Part shown: piece by piece, positions 14,721 through 23,481 of the stretch
How the letters are laid out: each line of letters opens with the position of its first letter
Position numbering within the stretch: the first letter of the stretch is position 1
From: UBA1081 sp045658165
Lineage (GTDB): Bacteria > Bacillota > Clostridia > Oscillospirales > Acutalibacteraceae
Assembly: GCA_045658165.1 (NCBI GenBank)
Contig: JAZOUN010000115.1
Span: forward strand, 1 to 64,000
Length of the DNA: 64,000 nt
Direction of reading: 5' to 3'
Program-made: the position numbers and the translations under genes
The notes under the pieces: generated by a model
The model's input: the letters and a program-made list of their open reading frames with translations, nothing else
The model's database searches: none
Told to the model about the DNA's origin: nothing

Positions 14721-16133
14721 TTATTTTTTCCTCTTTTTTTGAGAAACGTAAACTTCACTTGCTGATTTTAAAAGTGCAATACGTTCGTCTTCTCTTAAAT
14801 CAGAAATTTTTTCTATCAGTTCTCGTTTTTCTCTGTACTTCTGAAGATTCAGTTTTGTTGCAGACTCTTCCCACAGAGTATCATAATCACTATAAATAAT
14901 CTGATACAGCTTTTTCTCAGGATCCCTGACATCAAGAGAAAAAAAGTTGTTTGCCGTAATTCTGCTTTCATCGCGCTCAAGACAATGCAGATACGGTCCG
15001 GTAATAAATCTGTTATCCACCTTATATGTATCACTGAAAAGCGGTTTTTCGGAAAAATGCACCTCAAGACTCAACCCGTATTTATCAACGCACATAAGAA
15101 GGTCATCAATAATTCGTATATAATTCATTGTGACACTCTCAATACCATACGTAAGCTGATATGCCGTTGACCAGGGCGGAGTTGCCAATATTCGGATTTT
15201 CATATGTCCGCTTCTCTTACATGCAAGAACCAGCGCATGTCGGAAAGACTTACTGCTTGACATAATAAGACGGCAACCGGAAATCCATATTTCTTCACGG
15301 CATTTCGGTATAATTTCTTCAAGCATTTCATTTTTATTGAATTGCAGATTTTCAATACCGAAGCTTTTCAGTTTATTTATAAATGAATCATTTTTTGATT
15401 CTCTGATTTTTAAAACAGTATCAGAAACAAGACACAAACCGGATGCCATAAGGGACGTCGCAACAGCAAGAGCAAATTCACTACCCATTTGTGAGTTTGC
15501 GCTTAACCACGCAAAAACAAAAATTATTGTAGCAAGCAACAGAATCAGAAAAAATACAAAATTTCCCCACAACTTATACTGATTAATATATTGTTTTATT
15601 GTGGGTTTGCGGGGATCACACCTGTAATAAACCGTATCAATATTCTCTCCACGATCATTATTGAGATAACAATGCTCATGAAATCCAATTGCTCTCAGTA
15701 TACGTATATGAGAATCATTTGTAGACCATGTCCTGGTAAATAGAAAATGATGAGCAAATTTTTTCATAAGCTTTGAATAAAACATTCCTGCAATACCTTT
15801 ATTACGATACTGAGGATGAACAATTATTGTTGTGATATATATATTCGGAGAATATTCTTCTGATATATGTTCACAAACATAGTTCTCACGAAAAGACATA
15901 AATCCCACAACTTTATGATTCTCAATAGCAAGAATTGCCTGCTGAGACGAAATTGCATTAAAATATTCCTCGGGAATCTGCATTTCCGTTTTTTCAACAT
16001 CAAGATCCGTCTGGGTTGTGGATATTCTGTCTGACAACTTGGGAACAAACTCGTTATCACATAAAATCAATAAATTCTTAATATCATTAAGATAATTTTC
16101 GTTTGTAACTTTTGAATAATGTTTAATTTTCAT
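14721..16133 (-). CDS. GNAT acetyltransferase - two membrane helices - PLD-like fusion protein
   Basis: 470 residues in three parts. Residues 1-170 are a GNAT domain (IYITTIIVHPQYRNKGIAGM, with the Q-x-x-N-K-G-I-A acetyl-CoA loop, then ILRAIGFHEH). Residues about 188-235 hold two hydrophobic helices (FVFFLILLLATIIFVFAWL and a Gly/Ala-rich one). Residues 260-470 look like a phospholipase-D/nuclease-like or DUF5919-type domain (EEIIPKCREEIWISGCRL, then ACKRSGHMKIRILATPP) without an obvious HKD motif. Both soluble domains would face the cytoplasm. I do not know a characterised protein with this order. AGGTG precedes the ATG. It is a single gene between convergent and unrelated neighbours. Confidence 0.7.
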   Translation of the reverse strand: MKIKHYSKVTNENYLNDIKNLLILCDNEFVPKLSDRISTTQTDLDVEKTEMQIPEEYFNAISSQQAILAIENHKVVGFMSFRENYVCEHISEEYSPNIYITTIIVHPQYRNKGIAGMFYSKLMKKFAHHFLFTRTWSTNDSHIRILRAIGFHEHCYLNNDRGENIDTVYYRCDPRKPTIKQYINQYKLWGNFVFFLILLLATIIFVFAWLSANSQMGSEFALAVATSLMASGLCLVSDTVLKIRESKNDSFINKLKSFGIENLQFNKNEMLEEIIPKCREEIWISGCRLIMSSSKSFRHALVLACKRSGHMKIRILATPPWSTAYQLTYGIESVTMNYIRIIDDLLMCVDKYGLSLEVHFSEKPLFSDTYKVDNRFITGPYLHCLERDESRITANNFFSLDVRDPEKKLYQIIYSDYDTLWEESATKLNLQKYREKRELIEKISDLREDERIALLKSASEVYVSQKKRKK

Positions 16134-16166
16134 ATAAACACCTATTATAAAAACAACTTTCCCTCA

Positions 16167-17918
16167 TCATTTTACCGCTGCGCCGGTATTATAACTGTAT
16201 ACATAGGGCAAGGGATTTACTCTTACACCGTCAATATATACTTCAAAATGAAGATGATATCCGGTTGATCTGCCTGTTGTACCGATTGAAGCCAGTTCCT
16301 GTCCTGCACGTACGTAATCACCGACTTTTACCTTGAACGAACCTGCAATTGCGTGTGCATATCCGGTAACAACACCGTCACCGTGGTCAACCCTGATATA
16401 ATAACCCCAGCTGGGAGAATTAATTGCAGTAACAACAATACCGTCAGCAACTGAAACAATAGGTCTGCCTTTACAGGAACCTCTGTTGGATGAAACAATA
16501 TCAATTCCGTAATGACCGTAACTCTTGTATTGCTGTGAAAGCCAGAAACAGTTATCCGGTGCAGGCCACAGGAATGTACCGCCCTGATCCTTTGTAAGTC
16601 GCGGTGAAACAGTTGCACCGCTGTCATCAACAGGAACTCCGAGTGTGCCCACTTTTATAAGCTGATCTATGGGGCTGCTTGCAGTATAACGCAGAATCTC
16701 TTTTGAAGAATCAGTCTTTTTACCGTCAATAAACGTATCTGTATAAGATACAACATCCTGACCGTTTGAACCCGGAACAACAGTCATTGTTGTTCCGACA
16801 TACATATTATTATCATACTGAGAAACAGTTCTGAAAGGAACATTCTCAACCTTGACATATGTTTTTGTAACTTTTATGCTCATATTCTTTTCGGTTTCGG
16901 TGATAATGAGCTTATCCCCTTCCGAAAGATTTTCAATATCCGCATCGGGATTACTCTCTGCCAGTTCCTCTGCAGAAACCGAATATTGCAGAAGAATATC
17001 TGCAACAGTTTCATCTTTTTTTACAATATGTGTAATTTTTTCCGAAGAATAACCTGACATATATTCATACAGTTTTTTTCCCGACCACAGAGTGTCATTT
17101 TCGGGATACAGACCGATTACTGTTGTGACTTCATCGGCAAATTCTGTTTTACAGTCAGCCTGATCGGTCTCATTTTCACTGTTGAACTCATTGAATACAC
17201 GCTCTTTCACACGAAGAAATGTGTCTTCGCTGTCTACTGTACACAAAAATTCATCGTTCACATAAATTCCGCAGGCATTTACTGTTTTTTCACTTACAGC
17301 AGAAATTATATTGTTGCAGACAGTTTCCGTATCACTGAGCTGACTGATATTTGTAATTGTAACTTTATATTCGGGCACAGAAGCTGCCATTTCTTCACCC
17401 ATTGTGGAAAATCTGTGTTTAGCAGCTTTTTCTGCATCTTTATATGCATTTTCATCTTTCACGGTTCCGACTATTTCACCGTCAACATAAACATCAAGTG
17501 CAAATATAACACTTTTAAGCTCCGACGCGAATGAAAAAAGTACCGCAGCGGCAACAATGGGAATAACCGTACTGAGAACGGCACGGTTGAACCTTTCGTG
17601 CACACGGAAAGTATGAAATACATATCTGATAAAACGCCAGATACCTTTAAAAGGTTTTTCTTTGAATTCAGCTTTGAGTACGGGAACAGCTCTTTTTACC
17701 TCTGCATTGAACTTTTTATATTCATAACGTACCGCATTGAAATATCTTACTGCAACACGTTTGAAAAATGTTGCAATAAGAATGAAAAATCTGCACACCG
17801 CACGGAATGCTTTTCTGAAAATGTTTGCAAAGAATCTGCCGACAGCACAAAAAGCCTTTTTGCAGCCGTTACCAAGACGGTATATATCGCCGTATAATTC
17901 AAACATCAGATCTCCCAT
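16167..17918 (-). CDS. Membrane-anchored M23 peptidase with LysM and G5 domains
   Basis: 583 residues. A basic cytoplasmic N-terminus of about 110 residues is followed by one membrane helix (about 113-130). Next come a linker region, a LysM domain (DETVADILLQYSVSAEELAE), a G5 domain (ITKTY... to DGKKTDSSKEILRYT) and a C-terminal peptidase M23 domain. Zinc ligands are intact: GHYGID, GYAHA and GYHLHFEVY. It should cut peptidoglycan cross-links outside the cell; the architecture resembles spore or septum hydrolases of Clostridia. Shine-Dalgarno AAGGAGG lies 8 bases before the ATG. Confidence 0.93.
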   Translation of the reverse strand: MGDLMFELYGDIYRLGNGCKKAFCAVGRFFANIFRKAFRAVCRFFILIATFFKRVAVRYFNAVRYEYKKFNAEVKRAVPVLKAEFKEKPFKGIWRFIRYVFHTFRVHERFNRAVLSTVIPIVAAAVLFSFASELKSVIFALDVYVDGEIVGTVKDENAYKDAEKAAKHRFSTMGEEMAASVPEYKVTITNISQLSDTETVCNNIISAVSEKTVNACGIYVNDEFLCTVDSEDTFLRVKERVFNEFNSENETDQADCKTEFADEVTTVIGLYPENDTLWSGKKLYEYMSGYSSEKITHIVKKDETVADILLQYSVSAEELAESNPDADIENLSEGDKLIITETEKNMSIKVTKTYVKVENVPFRTVSQYDNNMYVGTTMTVVPGSNGQDVVSYTDTFIDGKKTDSSKEILRYTASSPIDQLIKVGTLGVPVDDSGATVSPRLTKDQGGTFLWPAPDNCFWLSQQYKSYGHYGIDIVSSNRGSCKGRPIVSVADGIVVTAINSPSWGYYIRVDHGDGVVTGYAHAIAGSFKVKVGDYVRAGQELASIGTTGRSTGYHLHFEVYIDGVRVNPLPYVYSYNTGAAVK

Positions 17919-17972
17919 GCTGTCAACCTCCTTCTGTTTCCTGATTTATAAAAATACAATACAATTCTGTAA

Positions 17973-17993
17973 GGGGAGCCTTGTAAGCTCCCC
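17973..17993 (-). terminator. Terminator-like hairpin after the ChbG-like gene
   Basis: GGGGAGC and GCTCCCC form a 7-bp GC-rich stem 20 bases downstream of the deacetylase gene. The T run on the minus strand is weak. Confidence 0.55.
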
Positions 17994-18013
17994 TGAAAAA
18001 TTCAGATATAATA

Positions 18014-18907
18014 TCAATAACCTCTCATTGCATTGAGATCTCTGTAATTGATAAGCTTTATGCCGAGTGATTCAATGTGCTGACGTGTTTTGGGATCTTT
18101 GAAGAGTTCATATTCCCAAACTCTTCTCTGCCATGAGCCTGCAATTGCCTTGAGTTCTTCACTCTCATAAGCAGGATGGATATATGTTTCTGTTACACCG
18201 TTATCAAATGTTCTGTAAAGCTCGTAGATATATTCTCTGAAATTCTCATAACTCTCACTCTGAGGTCCGTTCCAGTCACCGGGCATAAGGTAATCGAGCA
18301 TTGCAACTTTATTCTGCTGACCGAAAGCCACAAGCTGACCGATAAGATTATCTATCATTTCCTTGGGGATCTTGATATCAAGCATTTCGTTACCGAACAT
18401 TTCATCTGTGAATACAGTAGGCATTCTGAAAGGCATCTGATACTTTCCGCAGATACCGAGTGTTGTCATAAGAAGTTCGAATCTTCCTGTATCAACACCG
18501 TAAAGTGAACCCATGTGATTGTCAAAATGTGAAGGATTAAGACCCATTGCACGGAGCTTTTCGATCTGTGCAACACATTCGATTGCAACTTCGTCAAGAT
18601 CTGCAGCAGCTGCGAACTGATCGCATTCATGGTGCATGAAGCCTTCATCATCAATAAGTGATTTTACTTTATCGCCTGCAACGGGTGCCCAGCGGTATGT
18701 ACCCCATTCACTTGTTGTTGTAAGATGAACACCCACAGCAAATTCGGGATTTGCCTTTGCAAATTTAACAGCTTCAAAAGCCCAGGGACAGGGTGCCATA
18801 ATTGTTGCGGATGTGATGCCTCCGCACTTAAAAAGATCCATTGTTGCCTGATTGTGAGCATGACACATGCCGAAATCGTCTGCATTGATAATCAGATATT
18901 TATCCAT
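18014..18907 (-). CDS. ChbG/HpnK (YdjC-like) carbohydrate deacetylase
   Basis: 297 residues. The family metal-site motifs are present: LIINADDFGMCHAHN at the N-terminus (the Asp-Asp pair), then FAVGVHLTTTSEWG and PSHFDNHMGSLYGVD (metal His residues). The family removes acetyl groups from chito-oligosaccharides or N-acetyl sugars of glycans. No signal peptide, so it acts in the cytosol. It begins 10 bases after hflX on the same strand and shares its promoter, probably by chance of operon layout rather than function. Confidence 0.9.
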   Translation of the reverse strand: MDKYLIINADDFGMCHAHNQATMDLFKCGGITSATIMAPCPWAFEAVKFAKANPEFAVGVHLTTTSEWGTYRWAPVAGDKVKSLIDDEGFMHHECDQFAAAADLDEVAIECVAQIEKLRAMGLNPSHFDNHMGSLYGVDTGRFELLMTTLGICGKYQMPFRMPTVFTDEMFGNEMLDIKIPKEMIDNLIGQLVAFGQQNKVAMLDYLMPGDWNGPQSESYENFREYIYELYRTFDNGVTETYIHPAYESEELKAIAGSWQRRVWEYELFKDPKTRQHIESLGIKLINYRDLNAMRGY

Positions 18908-18917
18908 AATAAACTCC

Positions 18918-20183
18918 TTACTCTTCCCTGTCAGGAAGCATATAATGCTTTATATTATTAAGGAATCTGCCGTCAAGAACAGCTTCCATATAAATGCAGT
19001 CATCACGGTATTCTTCCGTTATAACAGCACCTTCTTTTCTGATTTTTGAAGTTATCGCGCCTTCGGAATAAGGAATAGCAAGTCGGACTTTTCTTCTTGT
19101 ATTTTCAAGAAGACTGCACATTTTTTCAAGCAGATTGTCAAGACCTGTCTTTTTAAGGGCAGATATTCTCACATCATTGCCCGTTTCACCGAAAAATCTC
19201 AGATTCGGAGCCTTATCACTCTTATTATATACCGTCAGCATCGGCTTATCTGCCGCACCGAGTTCTGAAACAACACGTTTTGTAACTTTGAGATGTTCTT
19301 CAAAATCCGCATCGGAAGCATCGCATATATTAAGAATCAGATCGGCATAAACAACCTCTTCAAGAGTTGATTTGAATGCCTCAACAAGGTCATGGGGAAG
19401 TCTCGAGATAAAACCTACCGTATCTACAAGAACAACAGTTCTTCCGTCGGGAAGTTTCAGTGCTCTTGCCGTGGGATCAAGTGTTGCAAAAAGCTTGTTT
19501 TCCGTAAGAACGCCTGCATTTGTAAGCGTATTGAGAAGAGTGGATTTTCCTGCATTTGTATAACCGACGATTGCCACGGTTGTAACTGCATTCTTCTTTC
19601 TTCTCTCCCTTAAAAGCATTCTTCTTTTTGAAAGGGTTTTAAGCTGTGTTTCAAGAGCCGTGATTCTTCTGTGAATATGACGTCTGTCTGATTCAAGTTT
19701 TGATTCACCGGGACCTCTTGTGCCGATACCGCCGCCGAGTCTTGACATTTCGGTACCTTTGCCGCCCAGTCTCGGAAGAGAGTACTTGAGCTGTGCAAGT
19801 TCAACCTGCAGTTTACCTTCACTTGTTTTTGCGTTGAGTGCAAAAATATCAAGAATGAGCATTGTTCTGTCTATAACACGGATATCGGTAATCTGCTCTA
19901 TATTTCTTTGCTGGGACGGAGTAAGTTCACCGTCAAAAATAAGCAGATCAATATCGTTATTATCGCATATATTTTTAAGCTCCCAGAGTTTTCCTCCCCC
20001 GAGGAAAGTTGCATTGTCGGGCTTGTCCTTTTTCTGAATCAGTTTAGCAAAAACCTCGGCACCTGCCGTATGAGCAAGTTCTTCAAGTTCATCAATTGAT
20101 GCCTCGGCATCAAACTCACCCGTATCAACACTTACAAGTATACATATTTCGGAAGCTGTAGAATTTTCAAAAAATTCAGCCAA
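18918..20183 (-). CDS. hflX: GTPase HflX
   Basis: About 421 residues. It has the HflX N-terminal domain with the glycine-rich ATP/linker segment (RLGGKGTEMSRLGGGIGTRG), a coiled coil, and the G domain: GYTNAGKSTLLN (P-loop), DTVGFISRLPHDL (G3) and YNKSD (G4). HflX binds the 50S subunit and rescues or splits stalled ribosomes. Start: TTG at 20183, 7 bases after AAAAAGGTG. A longer reading from ATG 20228 is ruled out because TTTCAA at 20223-20228 is the -35 box of the promoter. It is followed by the ChbG-like gene. Confidence 0.94.
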   Translation of the reverse strand: MAEFFENSTASEICILVSVDTGEFDAEASIDELEELAHTAGAEVFAKLIQKKDKPDNATFLGGGKLWELKNICDNNDIDLLIFDGELTPSQQRNIEQITDIRVIDRTMLILDIFALNAKTSEGKLQVELAQLKYSLPRLGGKGTEMSRLGGGIGTRGPGESKLESDRRHIHRRITALETQLKTLSKRRMLLRERRKKNAVTTVAIVGYTNAGKSTLLNTLTNAGVLTENKLFATLDPTARALKLPDGRTVVLVDTVGFISRLPHDLVEAFKSTLEEVVYADLILNICDASDADFEEHLKVTKRVVSELGAADKPMLTVYNKSDKAPNLRFFGETGNDVRISALKKTGLDNLLEKMCSLLENTRRKVRLAIPYSEGAITSKIRKEGAVITEEYRDDCIYMEAVLDGRFLNNIKHYMLPDREE

Positions 20184-20199
20184 AATAATCACCTTTTTA

Positions 20200-20228
20200 A
20201 TTTTAACACAATACATATACCTTTTCAA
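20200..20228 (-). promoter_or_regulatory. hflX promoter
   Basis: Minus strand TTGAAA (20223-20228), 17 bases, TAAAAT (20200-20205). It places the transcription start near 20193, just before the ribosome site, which fixes the TTG start of hflX. Confidence 0.75.
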
Positions 20229-20331
20229 GTAAAATTAATGTAAAAAAATTTCCGAAAAAGCTACAATTAACGGAAAATATATGTTATAATATAGAATCGA
20301 AAAATATTTTAAATTTAAAGAGCTGAAAATT

Positions 20332-21813
20332 ATGAACAATGAGCTTACAAATAAAAATGTTTATGATGTACTTGTGGTAGGTTGCGGTATTGCCGGAATG
20401 TACGGTGCACTGCAATTCGACAAAGACACTGATGTCCTGCTTCTTGCAAAGTACGAAAAGAATGTTTCCAACAGCAATCTTGCACAGGGAGGCATTGCGG
20501 CAGTTCTCGACCTGGAGGATGACAGCTATGACCTTCATATAGAAGATACCATGATTGCAGGCGGAAGAGCAAACGATCTTGAAGCTGTTGACACTCTTGT
20601 GCATGAAGGTCCCGATGATGTACGCAACATTATGGAAAACATGGGTGTTGAATTCGACAGAAATGAAGACGGTTCTCTCGACAAAACTCTTGAGGGCGGT
20701 CACTGCAAAAGACGAATCATGCACTACAAGGATTCAACAGGTGCGGAAATGGTACGCAAACTGCTTGTTGAAACCGAAAAACGCGAAAACATAGAAACAA
20801 GCTACAATACCACACTCTACTCACTGCAGAGAGTCAAAAGCGGTTTCAGGGCTGATATAACAAAGGACGGCAAACTGAAAAGTATATTCTGCAGTTACTG
20901 TATTCTCTGCACAGGCGGTATAGGAAGAGTTTACAAACACACAACAAACCCGAAATCCGCAACAGGCGACGGAATACGAATTGCTTACGAAGCAGGTGCT
21001 TCAATCAAGAACCTGAGTTACATTCAGTTCCATCCCACAGCATTCAATTCCGAAAACGGAGAACAGTTCCTCATAAGCGAATCTGTCCGAGGCGAAGGTG
21101 CAGTACTGAAAAACTGTAAAAAAGAAAGATTCATGCACCGATATGATGAACGTCTTGAACTGGCTCCGAGAGATGTTGTTTCAAAATCAATAATACTCGA
21201 AAGCAGAAGAACAGGCAGCAACAATTTCTATATCGATATAACCCATGAAGATCCGGAATTTTTAAAATGGCGTTTTCCCGGCATATATCAGGGCTGTTTG
21301 CAGTACGGTGTGGATATGACAAAAGATCTCATACCCATTTTCCCGTGTCAGCATTACCTTATGGGCGGAATTGAAACAGACATTGATGCAAGAACTTCCG
21401 TTCCCAGACTCTACGCGGCAGGTGAATGTGCAAACACCGGTGTTCACGGCAAAAACAGACTTGCAAGTAATTCACTTCTCGAAGCTCTTGTTTTCTCAAG
21501 ACGTGCAGCACAGGACATAAAACGTTGCATGGCAGCAGGATTCCCCACAGTCAGCGAATACCCCAGTCCCCTTGAACAGCCCGAAAACGGTGCCCCCGTT
21601 CCCAAAGGACTTAAAGACGAAATCAGAAGCATCATGCAAAGATCATATTTCGTTCTTCCCGATCAGGGAACCATTCGTTCAGGTCTTCGCCAGATAGACA
21701 ACATACTTAAAAGACTCAAAGGCGGTTCATACGCAATCACAACAGATTTCTGTGAAACGCTCAGCATGGCAACAAATGCTTATATTATTCTGAAAGAGGT
21801 AGACGACAGATGA
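20332..21813 (+). CDS. nadB: L-aspartate oxidase NadB
   Basis: 493 residues. It has the N-terminal FAD-binding fold (YDVLVVGCGIAGMYGALQF) and the conserved substrate segments SNLAQGGIAAVL, HYKDSTGAEMV, QFHPTAF, HYLMGGI and HGKNRLASNSLLEA. It oxidises L-aspartate to iminoaspartate, the first step of de novo NAD synthesis, in the cytosol. It is a little shorter than the 540-residue E. coli enzyme at the C-terminus, as common in Clostridia. A TATAAT at 20285 suggests a promoter just upstream. The stop overlaps nadC by 4 bases. The middle gene nadA is not in the cluster. Confidence 0.95.
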   Translation: MNNELTNKNVYDVLVVGCGIAGMYGALQFDKDTDVLLLAKYEKNVSNSNLAQGGIAAVLDLEDDSYDLHIEDTMIAGGRANDLEAVDTLVHEGPDDVRNIMENMGVEFDRNEDGSLDKTLEGGHCKRRIMHYKDSTGAEMVRKLLVETEKRENIETSYNTTLYSLQRVKSGFRADITKDGKLKSIFCSYCILCTGGIGRVYKHTTNPKSATGDGIRIAYEAGASIKNLSYIQFHPTAFNSENGEQFLISESVRGEGAVLKNCKKERFMHRYDERLELAPRDVVSKSIILESRRTGSNNFYIDITHEDPEFLKWRFPGIYQGCLQYGVDMTKDLIPIFPCQHYLMGGIETDIDARTSVPRLYAAGECANTGVHGKNRLASNSLLEALVFSRRAAQDIKRCMAAGFPTVSEYPSPLEQPENGAPVPKGLKDEIRSIMQRSYFVLPDQGTIRSGLRQIDNILKRLKGGSYAITTDFCETLSMATNAYIILKEVDDR

Positions 21814-22649
21814 TACTCCCCGATTTTTACATTGACGAACTCATAAAAAAAGCAATTACAGAAGACATCAACTATATAGACGTTTCTTCAGCATACCTTT
21901 TCGGTGATGATGACAGAACTGAGGCATATTTTGTATCAAAGGCTGACGGTGTACTCTGCGGTATTGAAGTAGCTCTCAGGGTTTTCTCACTTCTTGACAA
22001 CACACTTGAATACAAGCTTTACAAACACGACGGTGACGAAATCAAAGAAGGTGATCTGATTGCCGAATTCAGCGGAAAAACTCTCAAGCTCCTTGAAGGC
22101 GAAAGAACAGCTCTCAATCTTCTTCAGCACATGTCAGGCGTTGCTTCAATGACAAATGCAGCAGTAAAAGCAATTGAAGGCACAGGTTCAACAATTGCAG
22201 ACACAAGAAAAACACTTCCCGGGCTTCGTGCTATACAGAAATACGCAGTAACTTGCGGCGGCGGTCACAACCACCGTTATAATCTTTCCGATGCGGCAAT
22301 GCTCAAGGACAATCACATTGATGCAGGCGGCGGAATAACAAAAACTGTTCAGGCTCTCAGAAAAAAAATCGGTCATACAGTAAAAATCGAAGTTGAAACA
22401 AGAAATCTCGAGGAAGTCAAAGAAGCAGTTGCTGCCGGTGCAGACATCATAATGCTTGACAACATGAACCTTGAAACCATGCAGGAAGCTGTAAAAATTA
22501 TTGACGGCAAAGCTCTTACAGAGGCTTCGGGCAATGTTACTCTTGACAACATCAGAACAGTTGCAAACGCAGGTGTTGACATTATTTCAATGGGTGCAAT
22601 CACTCATTCGGTAAAAGCATTCGACATTTCAATGAGAATAAAGAAGTAA
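21810..22649 (+). CDS. nadC: Nicotinate-nucleotide pyrophosphorylase NadC (quinolinate phosphoribosyltransferase)
   Basis: 279 residues, normal length. Signature segments: DTRKTLPGLRAIQKYAV, GGGHNHRYNLSDAAMLKDNH, KIEVETRNLEE, DIIMLDNM and SMGAITHS. It converts quinolinate and PRPP to nicotinate mononucleotide. The ATG overlaps the nadB stop (ATGA), so translation is coupled. It is followed 14 bases later by a GtrA-family gene. Confidence 0.96.
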   Translation: MILPDFYIDELIKKAITEDINYIDVSSAYLFGDDDRTEAYFVSKADGVLCGIEVALRVFSLLDNTLEYKLYKHDGDEIKEGDLIAEFSGKTLKLLEGERTALNLLQHMSGVASMTNAAVKAIEGTGSTIADTRKTLPGLRAIQKYAVTCGGGHNHRYNLSDAAMLKDNHIDAGGGITKTVQALRKKIGHTVKIEVETRNLEEVKEAVAAGADIIMLDNMNLETMQEAVKIIDGKALTEASGNVTLDNIRTVANAGVDIISMGAITHSVKAFDISMRIKK

Positions 22650-22663
22650 AGAAGGTTATTACA

Positions 22664-23143
22664 ATGGAAGAAAACAATGTAAAACTTACAAAAAAAGAAA
22701 ATATTATTCAGGTTATCAAATTTGTTTTATTTTCCACATCGGCAGGTATTATTCAGACTTTGACTTTCACTCTGCTTACAGAATTACCGCCTGAACTTTT
22801 TGATAAAGAGCTTCCCTACTGGGCTTGTTATCTGCCGGCACTTGTACTTTCCGTTCTGTTCAATTTTACGGTAAACAGAAAGTTCACATTCAAGTCCGCA
22901 AGCAATATTCCCGTTGCAATGCTCAAAGTTGCTGCATTTTACGCAGTTTTCACTCCCGTAACAACCGTACTTGGCAATATGGCTGCAAATCGTTTTGATG
23001 CCGCAAACAATCCCGTTGCAGACTATCTGATTTTCGGTGTAACAATGCTTCTGAATCTTGTTACGGAATTCCTTTACCAGAAATATTTTGTTTTCAGAGA
23101 TTCAATAAACACAAACGACAGCGCAAAAAAAGATAAAGAATAA
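22664..23143 (+). CDS. GtrA-family membrane protein
   Basis: 159 residues with four predicted membrane helices (around 15-37, 50-68, 85-105 and 120-140). The GtrA signature is seen in VLSVLFNFTVNRKFTF, and NLVTEFLYQKYFVFRD has the same pattern at the end. GtrA proteins move or flip lipid-linked sugars for envelope glycans. Here the gene sits in the nadBC operon, a placement that does not explain its role. A 13-bp stem follows the stop codon. Confidence 0.9.
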   Translation: MEENNVKLTKKENIIQVIKFVLFSTSAGIIQTLTFTLLTELPPELFDKELPYWACYLPALVLSVLFNFTVNRKFTFKSASNIPVAMLKVAAFYAVFTPVTTVLGNMAANRFDAANNPVADYLIFGVTMLLNLVTEFLYQKYFVFRDSINTNDSAKKDKE

Positions 23144-23149
23144 TAACAG

Positions 23150-23188
23150 ACACCCCTTATACATAAAATTGTATGAGGGGTGTTGTTT
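23150..23188 (+). terminator. Terminator hairpin of the nad-gtrA unit overlapping the next ribosome site
   Basis: ACACCCCTTATAC (23150-23162) pairs with GTATGAGGGGTGT (23171-23183), followed by TGTTTT. The 3' arm contains GAGGGG, the Shine-Dalgarno of the gene at 23190, so readthrough RNA would hide that site. Confidence 0.7.
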
Positions 23189-23189
23189 T

Positions 23190-23426
23190 ATGAAATGTTC
23201 AATAAGCAGTCTGTGTGACAAGGATGTTATAACTGTCAATAACGGAATAAAAATCGGCACCGTGAGCGATGTTGAATTCGACACGTGTACAGGCACAATA
23301 ACAGCACTTGTGATCTGCGGAAAACAAGGTTTTTTCGGCATTGTGGGTAAAACCGAAGACATACGTATAAACTGGTGTGACATTGATGTTATAGGTGATG
23401 ACACAATACTTGTAAAAAAATGCTGA
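23190..23426 (+). CDS. YlmC/YmxH-family PRC-barrel protein
   Basis: 78 residues. It starts MKCSISSLCDKDVITVNNG and contains GTVSDVEFDTCTGTITALV and IRINWCDIDVIGDDTILVK, the PRC-barrel pattern of the YlmC/YmxH family found in spore-forming Firmicutes. The molecular role is unknown, though some members are linked to sporulation. ATG at 23190; GAGGGGTG lies 6 bases before it, inside a hairpin. A terminator follows. Confidence 0.88.
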   Translation: MKCSISSLCDKDVITVNNGIKIGTVSDVEFDTCTGTITALVICGKQGFFGIVGKTEDIRINWCDIDVIGDDTILVKKC

Positions 23427-23431
23427 ACAAA

Positions 23432-23475
23432 AAAACGGGTTGCAGGAAACTTTTGTTTCTTACAACCCGTTGTGA
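23432..23475. terminator. Bidirectional terminator
   Basis: ACGGGTTG (23435-23442) and CAACCCGT (23463-23470) enclose a second pairing GGAAAC/GTTTCT. It lies between convergent genes. Confidence 0.8.
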
Positions 23476-23481
23476 TTTTTA

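Noticed and set aside
18176..18508. A 110-codon frame opposite the ChbG-like gene
   Set aside because: Antisense shadow of a well-conserved enzyme, with no ribosome site or promoter.
20184..20228. A 15-codon N-terminal extension of HflX
   Set aside because: The -35 box covers the upstream ATG, and a strong ribosome site precedes the TTG at 20183.
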